From positions 21,612,001 to 21,676,000 of the forward strand of contig JAIVEN010000010.1 in the NCBI GenBank assembly GCA_026686845.1: 64,000 nt of DNA, given 5' to 3'. The notes beneath the pieces were generated by a model that was not told the DNA's origin, searched no databases, and worked only from the letters and a program-made list of their open reading frames with translations. Both the position numbers and the translations under genes were made by a program. Shown one piece after another: positions 1 through 11,056 of this stretch; the stretch's first letter is position 1, and every line of letters begins with the position of its first letter. The DNA comes from Adenanthera pavonina (lineage: Eukaryota; Streptophyta; Magnoliopsida; Fabales; Fabaceae).

Positions 1-1259
1 GACTCTTCTTTAAATATCAAAGGCATTGTATATAACCATATATTCAACATAAATAATTCAAGGAATAGGACAATAAAAAATATATGGATTACAATAACAT
101 AATTTCCATACTTACAAAATTCTCAAAAACAACAGGTGAAAAAATACATAACTTGCAACTAAAAACAAGAAATATTAAGCTTTATACATAGGAGATACAA
201 GTATAAATCATAAAGTACTTCAAGTAACCAAATCAAGTTTGCACATTTCAACCAAATAACACTACCAAAGGTAGATTATTCATCATAATGATATTTAAAA
301 ATAAAACTTACTCATTTTGCTTGCAAGATACAAATCCAATTTTGGTAGAATCATCACTAAATATTGGACCTCCCCATAGTTCTACAATAGCTAAAATTGA
401 AAAAAAAATTCAGAAAATAATCCATAATTACTTAAAAGAGATTGGCATCCACAAGGTATCTTTAATTATAAAGAGCTATATTATAATTTTCATATTCAAG
501 AGAAGTCAAGCCCCAAAATTTAATTAACAGAAATAAATCATTTGCATTAGTTCCATAATTTTCATAAAATACATTAATATTCTGAGTTATGTATAAATTT
601 TAGCTAAATCTCCTCTAAATAATAGATCTCCCAAAAATTCTCCAACAACCAAGATTGAAATACCAATACAAAATAAGCTCCCTTGAGCACATAGGCACCC
701 TTGAGCTAATAGATTTGGGTAAAATCCCTAATAGAAAATAAGTTCATTTTCAGAATAAGGAAACTAAAAGGATGGGTGTTTGCATGAATATAGAAATTAA
801 TTAAATTAACTAAAAATTAAAAAATAAATAAATTCAACTAAAAATTAAGAAAAAAATAATATAAAAAAAACTCACGCAGATGATAAAAATAGAGACCGAC
901 AGAGGGAGTAGAGGCGGAGCACAATGGTGACCCATGGAGGGAGTAGAGCGTGTGATGGAGACTGATGGAGGGAGTAAAGTGGACAATGGCGGCAATTGCA
1001 TAGGAGGGAGCTTCGATCTATTCGTGGGTTTCAATCGAGAAAGTGAGGCCGAGTGTGAGAGGGAAGGAGCATGGACGGAGATGACATTTAAGAGAAAGGC
1101 GACCACCATGTGTGATAGGGAAGCAGTGTGGTGGCAATGGAGATCTGGAGGAAATGGACGAGTGTGGGAGTGGCAAGTCAAGAGCAGTTTTGGAAGAAGA
1201 AGACCACGTTTAGAGGGAGCTGAAATCTGAAACTTAATTTCGAGTGCTGATAAGGGAGG
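1..1259. other. AT-rich intergenic sequence, no gene recognised
   Basis: Only short open frames occur here (for example 288-527 plus, and 834-1181 minus against 934-1230 plus). None resembles a known family. The stretch at 890-1230 is richer in G and A than its surroundings and has overlapping open frames on both strands, which is typical of chance ORFs. It may be the inner part of the CACTA-like element whose subterminal repeats follow, but no left end was found. Confidence 0.4.
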
Positions 1260-2279
1260 AAAACAGATAAAAACTAAAAGTTTTAAATCATTTTTTTATA
1301 AAAAACCAATGTAAATTTAAAAAAAAAAAATTGTATAAAAAACGGAAAGAAACTAAAAGTTTTACATCGGTTTTTTATATAAAACCGATGCAAATTTTTT
1401 TAAAAAATTTATATGAAAAAAGGAAGAAAATGATCTATAAGAGAGAAAATTTACATCAGTTTATTATAAAAAACCGATGTATAAATTTTTACATCAGTTT
1501 TTTTATATAAAATGATATAAATATTAAGAATATAATAAATAATAATTTTCCATTGATAAAATGATAAATCATACTTATATATAAATATGTTAATATACAA
1601 ATCTAATCATAATCCTATATTTTTATATTGCTTGCATATTTTTATTTAGTTTTATTAATTAAAGAATTACTATATTGTAATATAAAAATATAATATAGTC
1701 ATATAGTTCTTATATGTTGGACGGAAATAATTTACGCGGGAATTCAAATTTATATCGATTTAAAAAAAAAACTTAGGTAAATATCATATATAGAATATGA
1801 AAATATATTAATTTATACTTCTTTACAAATATTATAATATAAAAATCTAATTATAATCATATAGTATTACATATTTTTATTTATTTAACTTTAATATATC
1901 ATTTTAATTCTTAAGAAAATTATATTTCTATACAATTGAAAATTTAAGTTGATCCTGTACTAAAAACATGAAGATAGAAAAAAAAACATAAAGACATGTT
2001 TATATCAGTTTCTCTTAAACCGAAACAAAAATTAAATAATAATAAAAAATATGTTAAAATATATTGTAATAGATTACATAATGTAATTATATTTTTATTT
2101 ACTCCCATTAATATAAAATTTATTAGGATAAACATATTTACATTGGTTTTATTAAAAAACCGATGTAAAAAGACATAAAGCAATAAATTTATCTACAAAA
2201 TTGCTATCGGTCATCATTTTATATCGATTTTTTTTTAACTAATGTAAATAACTGATATAAAAATCATTTTTTGTAGTAG
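1260..2279. mobile_element. CACTA (En/Spm)-like subterminal repeat region and right terminus
   Basis: A short motif of the form ACATCGGTTTTTTA, and its reverse complement ending AAAACCGATGT, recurs many times in both orientations (near 1290, 1363, 1385, 1453, 1473, 1490, 1757, 2000, 2140, 2155, 2220 and 2245). The block ends at 2268-2279 with TTTTTTGTAGTAG, close to the usual CACTA terminus TTTTTTGTAGTG with the last bases changed. Dense inverted subterminal motifs next to such an end are the hallmark of plant CACTA elements. No transposase frame is visible and the left terminus was not located, so this is a remnant or one end of a larger element. Confidence 0.55.
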
Positions 2280-2291
2280 TACTAGTACCAC

Positions 2292-4098
2292 TATTGGGAA
2301 TTTCAGTAAACACGCAATAGAAAACACCACTGAAATCCCTCCCATGGATCCATCAACATTGCTTAAATCGAGATGTAGAAGAAGAATATACCTCCGATGC
2401 GTCCCTTGGTGTTCTTTTGGTTTCGTTAAACCCCAAGAACTAACACATCTTATCAGCTCCCTCTACCAATATCCACACGAACTGTGAGTTCAACTCGATC
2501 AGCATGCTAGCACCTCTATTTGTGAACGCCCCATATGTTCATACAGTTTCGCTGTTTGTTCATACAATCCACTGTTCATCCGTACAGTTTTTCACTTTTT
2601 GTCCATACAATCCCATTGTTCGTCCGTACAGTTTTCATTGTTTGTCCATACAGTCTCGCTGTTCATCCATACAGTCTCGCTGTTTGTCCATACAGTTTTT
2701 GCTGTTTGTCTATACAGTCCTACTGTCTGAGTGTACGACAGCTCTCTCTCTATGGTGGATTGAAATTCTATTAATTCTGTATCTAATAATCCTAGTCTAT
2801 ATCAATATATAGATAGGATTTCATATTTGTTTAATTTAAATCAATTATTTAAACTAAATCAAATATTGATTAAACAGTTTAGTTTGAATTTAAATCTATC
2901 TAATAGATTAAATCTAAACTAACTATCTAATCTATATCCAAAATCAAATCTATATTGAATTTATTATATAAATCAAATTTAGATTATGACATTAGTTTAA
3001 AATTAAATCTATCACATAGAATTAAATTTAAAAGCTAATTCATTTAAATTAATTTGAATAAAATATATATATTTCAAAATAATATAATATATATCAAATA
3101 TATAATATATCAAACATATATATATACTTCAATTTTTTATAATAATATATATCAAATATATATGTAATTCAATCACTCTAAATTGAATGTTAAATTCATT
3201 GAATCTAGACACATTTTAGATTCAATGAATTTGGACATTCTAGCTTGAGTTGGCCCGTTCTTGTGTGTGACCCTGTAGGCCCATATGATGTTGACAGTAG
3301 GCCAATAATACTATTGGACCCACAAGTCACAAGTAGCCTCTAGCAAGACACTATGACTACCCAAATCATATGAGATCGGTGATTCGATATAACCTATCAT
3401 ATAACCTGATCACATCACTTTTGTCTCATGATATATAAATCAAGTATGAGGCATGGAAACGTCATTCTCATCTTACTCGACCATCACTTTCTCAATCTCC
3501 AAGCAGACTGACAGAACAAATGGAAACTCTTCCATTCGAGCACAGCCATGCATTTCTTAGTCTCACTCATCGAGGGGCCCAGATATATCTCCCCATTAAT
3601 TAGAGGGACAAATTCCATCTTGACCATTCATCTTCCTCCACACGAGTTCCATTATGCCCAATCATAGCCTTTATGATCTCCTGACCAAAGTGACTTTTGA
3701 CTATACCAAAGTATAGTGTTCCCCATGTAGAAAGTCATGGTGATCTCAGGTCTGAGGGTTTAGTGACATAGTTATATATGATATATGCTTATAACTTGAT
3801 CCATGTAGCTATCTTATGACAGGTCGATCCAGTGCCTATTCCCTAACAGGAGCTTATGATTTTGATTTGTGTTTAAATACATAATTATCAATCAAAATCA
3901 TATTAGCCTTAATTCATCATTATTCCCACAAAGATGATTAACTAGGGACATTTAGGATAAAAATGATTTATCCAAAGATATTATTATAAAGATAAACATG
4001 TAAATAATATAATAATGTAATAAAAGGAAAAACACATTTTTCATAATGAAGTACTATGTTTATAATACAACGATTGGCCTAGGGCATAATCTCTAACA
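2292..4098 (-). mobile_element. Solo LTR, family S, copy A
   Basis: On the minus strand this runs from TGTTAGAGATTATG to AATTCCCAATA and matches copies B (17280-18840, plus) and C (62260-63932, minus) over almost the whole length. No internal region, primer site or second LTR is present, so it is a solo LTR. It is longer than B and C (1,807 bp against 1,561 and 1,673), partly because of a tandem array at 2535-2735. The flanking five bases (ACCAC left, AATAA right) do not match, so one flank has been rearranged: CACTA sequence lies on the left and a truncated family T LTR on the right. Whether the family is gypsy or copia cannot be told without an internal region. Confidence 0.75.
2535..2735. 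repeat. Minisatellite inside solo LTR copy A
   Basis: About eight imperfect units of roughly 22-26 bp, with a core like TGTCCATACAGTTTCGCTG, lie head to tail. The open frames predicted across this block in two frames are products of the repeat. Copies B and C hold only one or two equivalents at the same place (near 18590 and 62510), so the array expanded in copy A. Confidence 0.7.
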
Positions 4099-5366
4099 AA
4101 TAAGTCATGTATTAAACTACTAATCACATACTTTCTCATAGCTATACATATATTCTTTTACATTAGCCATCACATGCTATACATATAAACAAAGTAGAAA
4201 GAAGGAGTTACCATTATCCTACTAGCTGTGCCAAATGCATATTACGATATGAAAAGTGTCAGGCATATATAATCAATTTTAAAATAGTAAGAATTTCATA
4301 CTAATTACCTCGAGTTGGCCGTACATACTCAACCCATGGTAGGCCATTGAAATACCAACCACAAATACACAAGAGAGATGCAGCCAAGTAAACATACACT
4401 TCTCAAATATGAGTTTAGACCCAAGTAAATACTAGAACACTATTAGGACTATTTAACAACTCAAGGCTATTCAAGGCCTACAAGATCCATTATCCTCATA
4501 CAAAAGGGTAGTCACTTACCAACAAATCTGTCGCTTCCCAAGAATTTTATGGATGTGGAAACCTCAATTAAGCAAGCTTACAATCTACAAAACCATAAAA
4601 CACTCAAATCAATAGGTGACAAGGCTCCCAGTAGCTCACAACTCGGCAACCCAAGCATGAGGTCAGCAAAACCAAGATCCTAACACCATAGCCACACATA
4701 TAAACACCCAAATCATCCTCCCAAAGCAGTCCCAAAACTCATAAATCTGAGTATCATACAAAACCCTAAGGTTGGAGACTAGGGTTTGAAGAAACCACTA
4801 TTCAAACATCCAAAAACCATATCCCAAAAGCTTGTATATGCCAAACAATACTTCAATAACACATTCTATCCCATTTCAATCGATAAAATACCAACTAAGA
4901 TGAAGCTCTAACGATAAACATGAAAATCACATCCAAACTTGTTGAAAGAAGAGATGAAAGAGGTGGAAATCCAACATACCTATAAGATTAGAGTCGCAAG
5001 TCCAAGAATCAAGCCCTCCAGACCGAAATCCTTAAACCCTAGCAAAGCTATTGAGATCCCCACTATTTTACTATTTTAGCAAGTTACTTCACATTTGGTT
5101 TTATATAGATTTCACAACTGACGCCACGGTGAGCTTATCCAACATCGCAGTATTGGTCACCTCTGTCCCAAAATTTCAAATGCTTCATTCCCTCTTGTCA
5201 TGGTGAATAATGAGTCCTCTGCGATGCGGACCACTCCTGTCTCCAGCTTTCTCTTGTTCCATTTTTCTATTCCTCCAATCCTGGCTCATTTAGTCCTAAA
5301 AAATCTAAGAATGCCCTTCCATTAGTCCACTTACATGTCGGGAAGAATTTATTCAAGGTTGTTACA
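4099..5366 (-). mobile_element. Truncated LTR of gypsy family T
   Basis: On the minus strand it begins TGTAACAACC at 5366 and follows the 5' part of the family T LTR. It shares the CACGGTG-type motifs (5131), the TATA-like stretch at about 5099-5112 and one copy of the palindromic site (4238-4251, CATATTACGATATG) with the solo LTR at 36735-39634. It stops where solo LTR copy A begins, and the rest of the LTR is missing to the left. It is an old, diverged copy. Confidence 0.6.
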
Positions 5367-6427
5367 TTTGTTGGAATATATTAAATTTAAATTAATTGAA
5401 ATATTTAAATTAAGAATTAAATTTAAATATTCATTATATATGTTATAGTTATTTGGATCTCTCAATTTTTATTTTTTTTAATTTATTTTAATTTTAATTT
5501 TTGGTCATTAAATTGATATTTCACTAAAAATTATAACTCAAAACTCACAATTTCAATTAGTGAATACGTCATCCATTTAGACTATTAGATGTTGATCTAG
5601 TGGATAAAAATCAAAATTGAGATAAATAAAAATTGAGAGTATCATGGGATGAGTTATAGTCCTCTGAGTTGTTGCAGGGCCTGGTTGACCATGTTCCAAA
5701 TTAGCATGTCTTTTCTCCTCCTTGACAGCAAAACGTTAGACACTAGCATTTTCTGAACTCTGTTATCATACTTGGCACTAAAAGGGACAACTACTTATGC
5801 ATCTCCTAATTTTTAGGGATTGATTAACTATGTAAATTGTAAAAAGTATAAGGACTTATTTAAAAATAAATAAATTATAGGAACTAAAATAAAAACAAAT
5901 GTAAACTATTGGATCATAAAAACTAATATTTAACATATGATTTTATTTTATCCATTTAATTTTGTATATAAGACTCTTCTATATATCCTGTAGTGACTTT
6001 TTATTTTAATAAAATTATCATATAGTTTTTTAATATCTTTAATTATTATTTTTTATTTTATTTTATAATTATTTAATAAATAATTTTCTCTGCCCCCACC
6101 ACAGTGCTAGTCCCCTAGCCTTACTTTTTTTTTATATAATTATCTTGTATTCAATATTATTTGGTCATATTTAAATATTGTTGGGCCCAAATATGATTAC
6201 TCTCTCAATGTGATTTTTTTCTTTGTATAAGTCTTGAACTCAAAATTTTACTTCAAAAATGTTAAGTTTCTTACCATTCAGCCCAATTGTCATTATTCTT
6301 AGCCCAACCTATTCGATCCATGTAAAACTCTCCTTTCTCTCAGGGGTTTGCATTTCTTCAAGGACCCTTTTCTAGTTAACTTTCCCTAGATTGCTGACTA
6401 GTTTCCTAATAAACCTCAAGTATCTTA
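5367..6427. other. Intergenic, nothing recognised
   Basis: AT-rich sequence with no open frame of note and no repeat I could relate to the rest of the window. Confidence 0.5.
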
Positions 6428-6831
6428 AGGCCTTGTTTGGTAGGATAGAATTTGAGCAAGGGAAAGGGAAAAGGAAGAGGAAGGGGCAAAATCCCTCATT
6501 TGGCATGCCACAAAAGCCTTTCTTAGGAACCTCAAATTCCATCACACATGAGACTTGAGCTTCCTTCTATATGGTGATGGAAAATTTGAGCTTTCCAAGG
6601 AATATAGTTTTTAGGATGAAAATATCCATGTACTCCATCCCAAAAGTCATCTTCTTCCTTGCAAAGGTTGAGCACAGTGACAATAGACAATGGCATGGAA
6701 GTTCAATGGTGACTGGCATGACAATGACAATGACGGTGTTGATTAAACGTTTGAAGGATGGTGCTCCACCATCAACACTGACCTCCACATTTAGCCACAA
6801 CGTCATCATCGTTTCTTTACCTTCGCCATCT

Positions 6832-7496
6832 GTAACATCCAGCTGCTTCTTTGAGATTGACGACTATTCCCACAAACCAATACAAACCCTTTCGGTGTGC
6901 TTTATCCTCACTCGCACACCTCCTTCCCAGGAAGTCACCGATCTCAAAATTGCTCCAGGTCAAGCACACTTAACTGAGGAATTCTTAAGGGATAGGCTAC
7001 CAAAAAGGTAGGTACACCTTGTTGGTATAGGTAATACCTATCAATTGATTTAAGCTATCATTAACCATATAATCTCATACCTATACAGTCTCTGGATCCC
7101 TCTCGTTCCGGTATGCATTTGATTCATTCATATGCCCCTCCCACTTAGAAGCCTGCTAGGAGCCGCTCCTTGTCCGTGCCTTATCACTTTATCTGACCCC
7201 TACTTTTCTTGCACCAGTGATCACTCCCCACCCTCGTTAGCGCCCGGATATCACATGCCCACCAGCTTCCGCTTGGTTCGTTCTCGAACCATATCGTACT
7301 GAGAGAGGCTGGGCTCTGATACCAAGTGTAACGTCTGGCCGCTTCTTTGGGATTGACGACTGTCCCCACAAACCAACACAAGCCCTTTCAGTGTGCTTTG
7401 TCCTTACTCGCACACCTCCTTCCCAGGAGGTCACCCATCTCTCATGGTTAGGATCCCAGCTATTGTTTGAGAGAAACATCTTATCTATCTCAAAAG
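6832..7496 (-). mobile_element. Cassandra-type TRIM retrotransposon (5S rRNA-bearing LTRs)
   Basis: Two related LTR segments (6832 to about 7010, and 7327-7496) both begin on the plus strand with TGTAAC and share the block around GATTGACGACT and the stretch to CACACCTCCTTCCCAGG. On the minus strand the right segment is followed at 7324-7313 by TGGTATCAGAGC, a perfect initiator-Met tRNA primer site, so this is the 5' LTR of a minus-strand element. Both LTRs carry 5S rRNA-like sequence: the minus strand of 7429-7449 contains GGGTGACCTCCTGGGAAG, and the left copy has a relative at 6923-6943 plus AGTTAAGTGTGCTTG at 6975-6961, both known 5S segments. A 5S-derived LTR, no coding region and this primer site define Cassandra. 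The internal region is short, and a purine tract (minus strand near 7150-7130) is a candidate PPT. The right LTR is cut short by the next element. Confidence 0.7.
7313..7324 (-). other. Primer binding site of the Cassandra TRIM
   Basis: Minus-strand TGGTATCAGAGC is identical to the 12 bases complementary to the 3' end of plant initiator methionine tRNA. It lies two bases from the LTR edge at 7327. Confidence 0.8.
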
Positions 7497-10400
7497 TGTA
7501 ACACCTTATTTTAAGACTCATTTCCCATGCATTAGATCATTTTAGATTCCTTTCATCATGATTTAGAGACTAGACTCATAATATAATAAAATCAGAATTT
7601 TTCAAAATTCAGGGCATTGTTCACTTGGCAATTTCCATTTTACCTGATGAATTTTGAAAATCCATAACTAAATCTACAAAAATCATCTTGATGTGATTCA
7701 AATCTCTAAAAATTTATAAAATTCAGATCTACATTGAAAAAATATAAAATAGTAACTTCATTAAGCCAATTCATACAGTACTTTCATGGGCATGTACTGT
7801 TCATTGGGTCATTTTTTCTATCTTCCAGCTTTCTAGCCTCAACTTTGAAAAATCATATTTCATTATATCCATGATCAAATCATGCATAATCTATGTCATT
7901 GAAAAGCTCTATATGTCCACTTACAGAAATATTTTTCTTATACATTTATTTCACTTACTCTAGGCTTAACATTAACTTAAATTATGAAGGGTTAGAATCC
8001 AACTCTTACTAGAACAGTTTTGGGAAAACTTACATATCTCTTGTTCTATAACTCCAATCACTTCCAAATCAGTGGCATATGGATCTTAAGACATAGATCT
8101 ATTTATACATGTAAGCCACTGAATTTTTGGAGCTCCATATGATTTTATGTATCTTTTGAAATCTTCAGTACTTAACTTTTAGTTTCCAGTTTTCCCAATA
8201 TTGTCTTATTCCGAACTCTAACTTTGAAAATTCACCATTTGTTGTACACAACTCTAAATGGGAATTAGGTGTCATATTAAAGGTTGAGATGCCCTCTATC
8301 TGGTATAAAAATATCATAAATCTAACCTCACATTAAGTATAGAACAAGGGCGAATGAAATAAACACGTCTGGAAAATGCCGTGTTTCAGTGTATATTGCC
8401 ATTTGCTTGTCAAAACCCTTGTAAATGAACTCATTTTGGCATGAAACTTGGTTGAACATAACTTAATATCACAATATCCAGAAATGGAAATTCTCATGCA
8501 TTTTCTATAACATTAACATAATATTCACTATTTTACCATTTCATACAAAGCAAGGCACAAATAACCATTCACATTATAATACAATGGCTTGCAACATCAT
8601 TTCCTTCTTCATGCCTTTTGCTCCTTCCTTAGCTCTTTTGCATTGGTTCTCTCTAGCATGATTAGTCATGGAAGGGGGGGTGAGATTCAAAGAATCTCAG
8701 TAGCAATCACCATTCATGCAATCATATTATCATATTAAGCATATAATCATCACAAAACATCATGTGAATACTTTTAAACATTTATGCCATAATATTTTAC
8801 AAAAATTTCAGCAGAGTTTCGTTTTGTATTTTAGACATCCTGGGTCTCAAAACCCTCAATTAACTCAGCCAACATTCTCAAAGCATCACAATTGATCATA
8901 GCAAACAATAGGCAAGTCATCAAACTCATTGAAAATCACATGACAATATAAGGCAAGAATAGGTAAATTGCTACCTTCATGCTTTCTCTTACTCTTTAAC
9001 TTGATACCAATGCTCCCACTAGCTTCCTTAGGCTTCTTCAAGTCCTAATACACCATCAAACAACTATTCAAGCTAATGGTTCCATGACTTTCTTCAAAAA
9101 GTATTCATGAAACCCTAATTCTTAAAAAATTCACCAAAAATTCATTCCTAACTCAAAAATGATGAATTATACCTCTATTCCATGTAATTTTTCATGAGAA
9201 ATCTAAATATGGTCTTAGAATTTCCAAATTCCATCTCTAGATCGGTTACTATTCATTCTGAATTAAGCATCAAAAGGCTAAAAATTTCACTTTCTTAATC
9301 TTAAGCTTTTTCATGAAATCATCACTTGTTCCTAAGGTTTTGGACCATGGGGAACTCATTTTTGGTATCAAAAACATGAAATTCCAACTCCAAGTATGAA
9401 CAGTAACTCATCCAAAATCAAGAGAATTCAAGAAAAATTGCTATACTTTGTTATACAACAAACTACTTGCATATTCAAGCTTTAAATGTGTAGTCTAGCA
9501 TTTCCCCTATGATTTATGGTTGGAAAACTCCATTTCTTGCTAAATCATGCCATGGATGAAACCCTAAGAGAGTGAAGAAGAAAAACTACTCTATGAATCA
9601 TGTTCCAAATACTACCAACAACAAGTCTAAGGTGGTAGATTAACTTACCAAAGTTTGTACCTTTGATTTCCCTTGAGCTTTCCTCTTCTTCTTTCTCTCT
9701 TTCTCTCTTCCTTTCTTGCGTTTTTCCTTCTAGTTTTGCTGCTGAAAATAACATGCTGAATGGTGAAGGAAAGAGAGTAATTAAGGACTTAATGACTTGG
9801 CCAATTAGGATTAGTTAACTAATCTAAGCAAGGTTATTTTTTGTGCCAAAAATCCATGACTTCTAGGAGAAGTTTTGACCAAAAATTGGCTGTCCCTTCT
9901 GCCCAATTTCAGCCACCAATGAGAGAGGTTTGAGTGTCCGAAATTGCTCAATTTTTCCTGGTCCAGATATATCCTGAACCGGGTAATTTTTAACCATACC
10001 AATAAAACTACTTTTTACAGTAATTTAGCATTTTTGGGCTACAGGACTATTCTAATTTTATTTTTATATTTTCATAATTATCCTGTGCCAAATGATATTT
10101 GTGTATGACCCATATCCTGTCCCGATTTCTTTTAAACCATCGGTAAGGCCCACAGTTTATTTTATCGGTTTACTATTACTTTTAGACACTCAGCACTGAT
10201 TATTTCTTTATCCTTGAACATTAACCCTCAGTGTCATATACCATTGGACTTCTCTCATTGAGGACTTCATTCTGACAGTAATTTTACATATTTACAAAAT
10301 TACCCTTAACCCAAAGTTAAATTATAATTTCTAAAACTTTCGGATCATTAAGTGCAATTTTTCCTAAGGACATTTCTATTTCTTCTCCGTAATATTAATA

Positions 10401-10578
10401 AATTTAGTGACATAAATGTTATTTTTGAACTTGTTTAGGGGTAACAATATAATTTCTCATTTTTTCATCCGATCGGGAAAAATGACCTCTTTACCCTTTT
10501 TCATGCAAAACGATATCTACCCTTTTTTGTCAAATCCCTTTACATTCCTAGATATTTTAGTTTTCTTGGAATGTTACA
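7497..10578. mobile_element. Long solo LTR of another gypsy-like family
   Basis: The segment begins TGTAACACCTTATTTTAAG and ends GGAATGTTACA, with the inverted TGTAAC/GTTACA ends typical of plant gypsy LTRs. It has no coding region, no second copy in the window and no primer site, so a solo LTR of about 3.1 kb is the simplest reading. The bases before 7497 (AAAAG) do not match those after 10578 (CCATC). CCATC does match 6827-6831, just left of the Cassandra element, so the two elements form one composite between a shared duplication. Open frames inside (9545-9754, 9811-10002 and others) look like chance. Confidence 0.5.
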
Positions 10579-11056
10579 CCATCCTCCACCATTGATCTTC
10601 TGCAACTGTCAACAACATTCTTCAACATCAACATCATTACAGATCTATCCGTGCTCCATCATTGTAGTTTTGTATAGTCAATTTCCCACCCGATGTTCAA
10701 GATCTATCAACTCTTTTGTCGATGTCACCACTGTTGCCTCTATTGCTCAGATCAAATGCCCGTCCTCTCCCTCACCTTTGTTGCACAAATCTATGGCATC
10801 TTCTCCGTCGAACTAGAAGGAAGAAGGAAGGCTAATGTATTTTTCTAAGTAATTTTTCATTATTATTTTATTAGGGTATTTTAGTCTTTTATTACCTTAT
10901 AATTAACTTCCATTCCATCACTAAAATACTATACCAAACGAAGTTTAGATTAGGATTCCATTGATTTTTCTGGCATACCAAACTTACTTTTCAAATACAT
11001 TCTCATTCCTATTCCCATTCCATCAAAAAAAATTTTGTGTATCAAACATGCCCTTA

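Larger units (their letters stand above)
6428..11053. mobile_element. Possible TIR element (PIF/Harbinger-like MITE) split by later insertions
   Basis: The left edge AGGCCTTGTTTGGTA (6428) and the reverse complement of the right edge GGGCATGTTTGATA (ending 11053) are similar, and both edges are flanked by TTA (6425-6427 and 11054-11056). This fits a Tourist/Harbinger-type element of about 0.86 kb once the composite insertion at 6832-10578 is removed. The match is imperfect and such motifs are common in plants, so this is tentative. The open frame starting at 6571 lies in it and runs into the TRIM. It resembles no known protein. Confidence 0.3.

Noticed and set aside
834..1230. Overlapping open frames on both strands (minus 834-1181, plus 934-1230)
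   Set aside because: They overlap each other in purine-biased sequence, match no family, and lie next to CACTA subterminal repeats.
3100..3190. ATATAT-rich stretch as a possible promoter or matrix attachment site
   Set aside because: The same stretch recurs in all family S solo LTRs (for example 18200-18310 and 62880-62970), so it is part of the repeat.
7184..7521. Minus-strand frames across the Cassandra element
   Set aside because: TRIM elements are non-coding. These frames cross the primer site and the 5S-like region.
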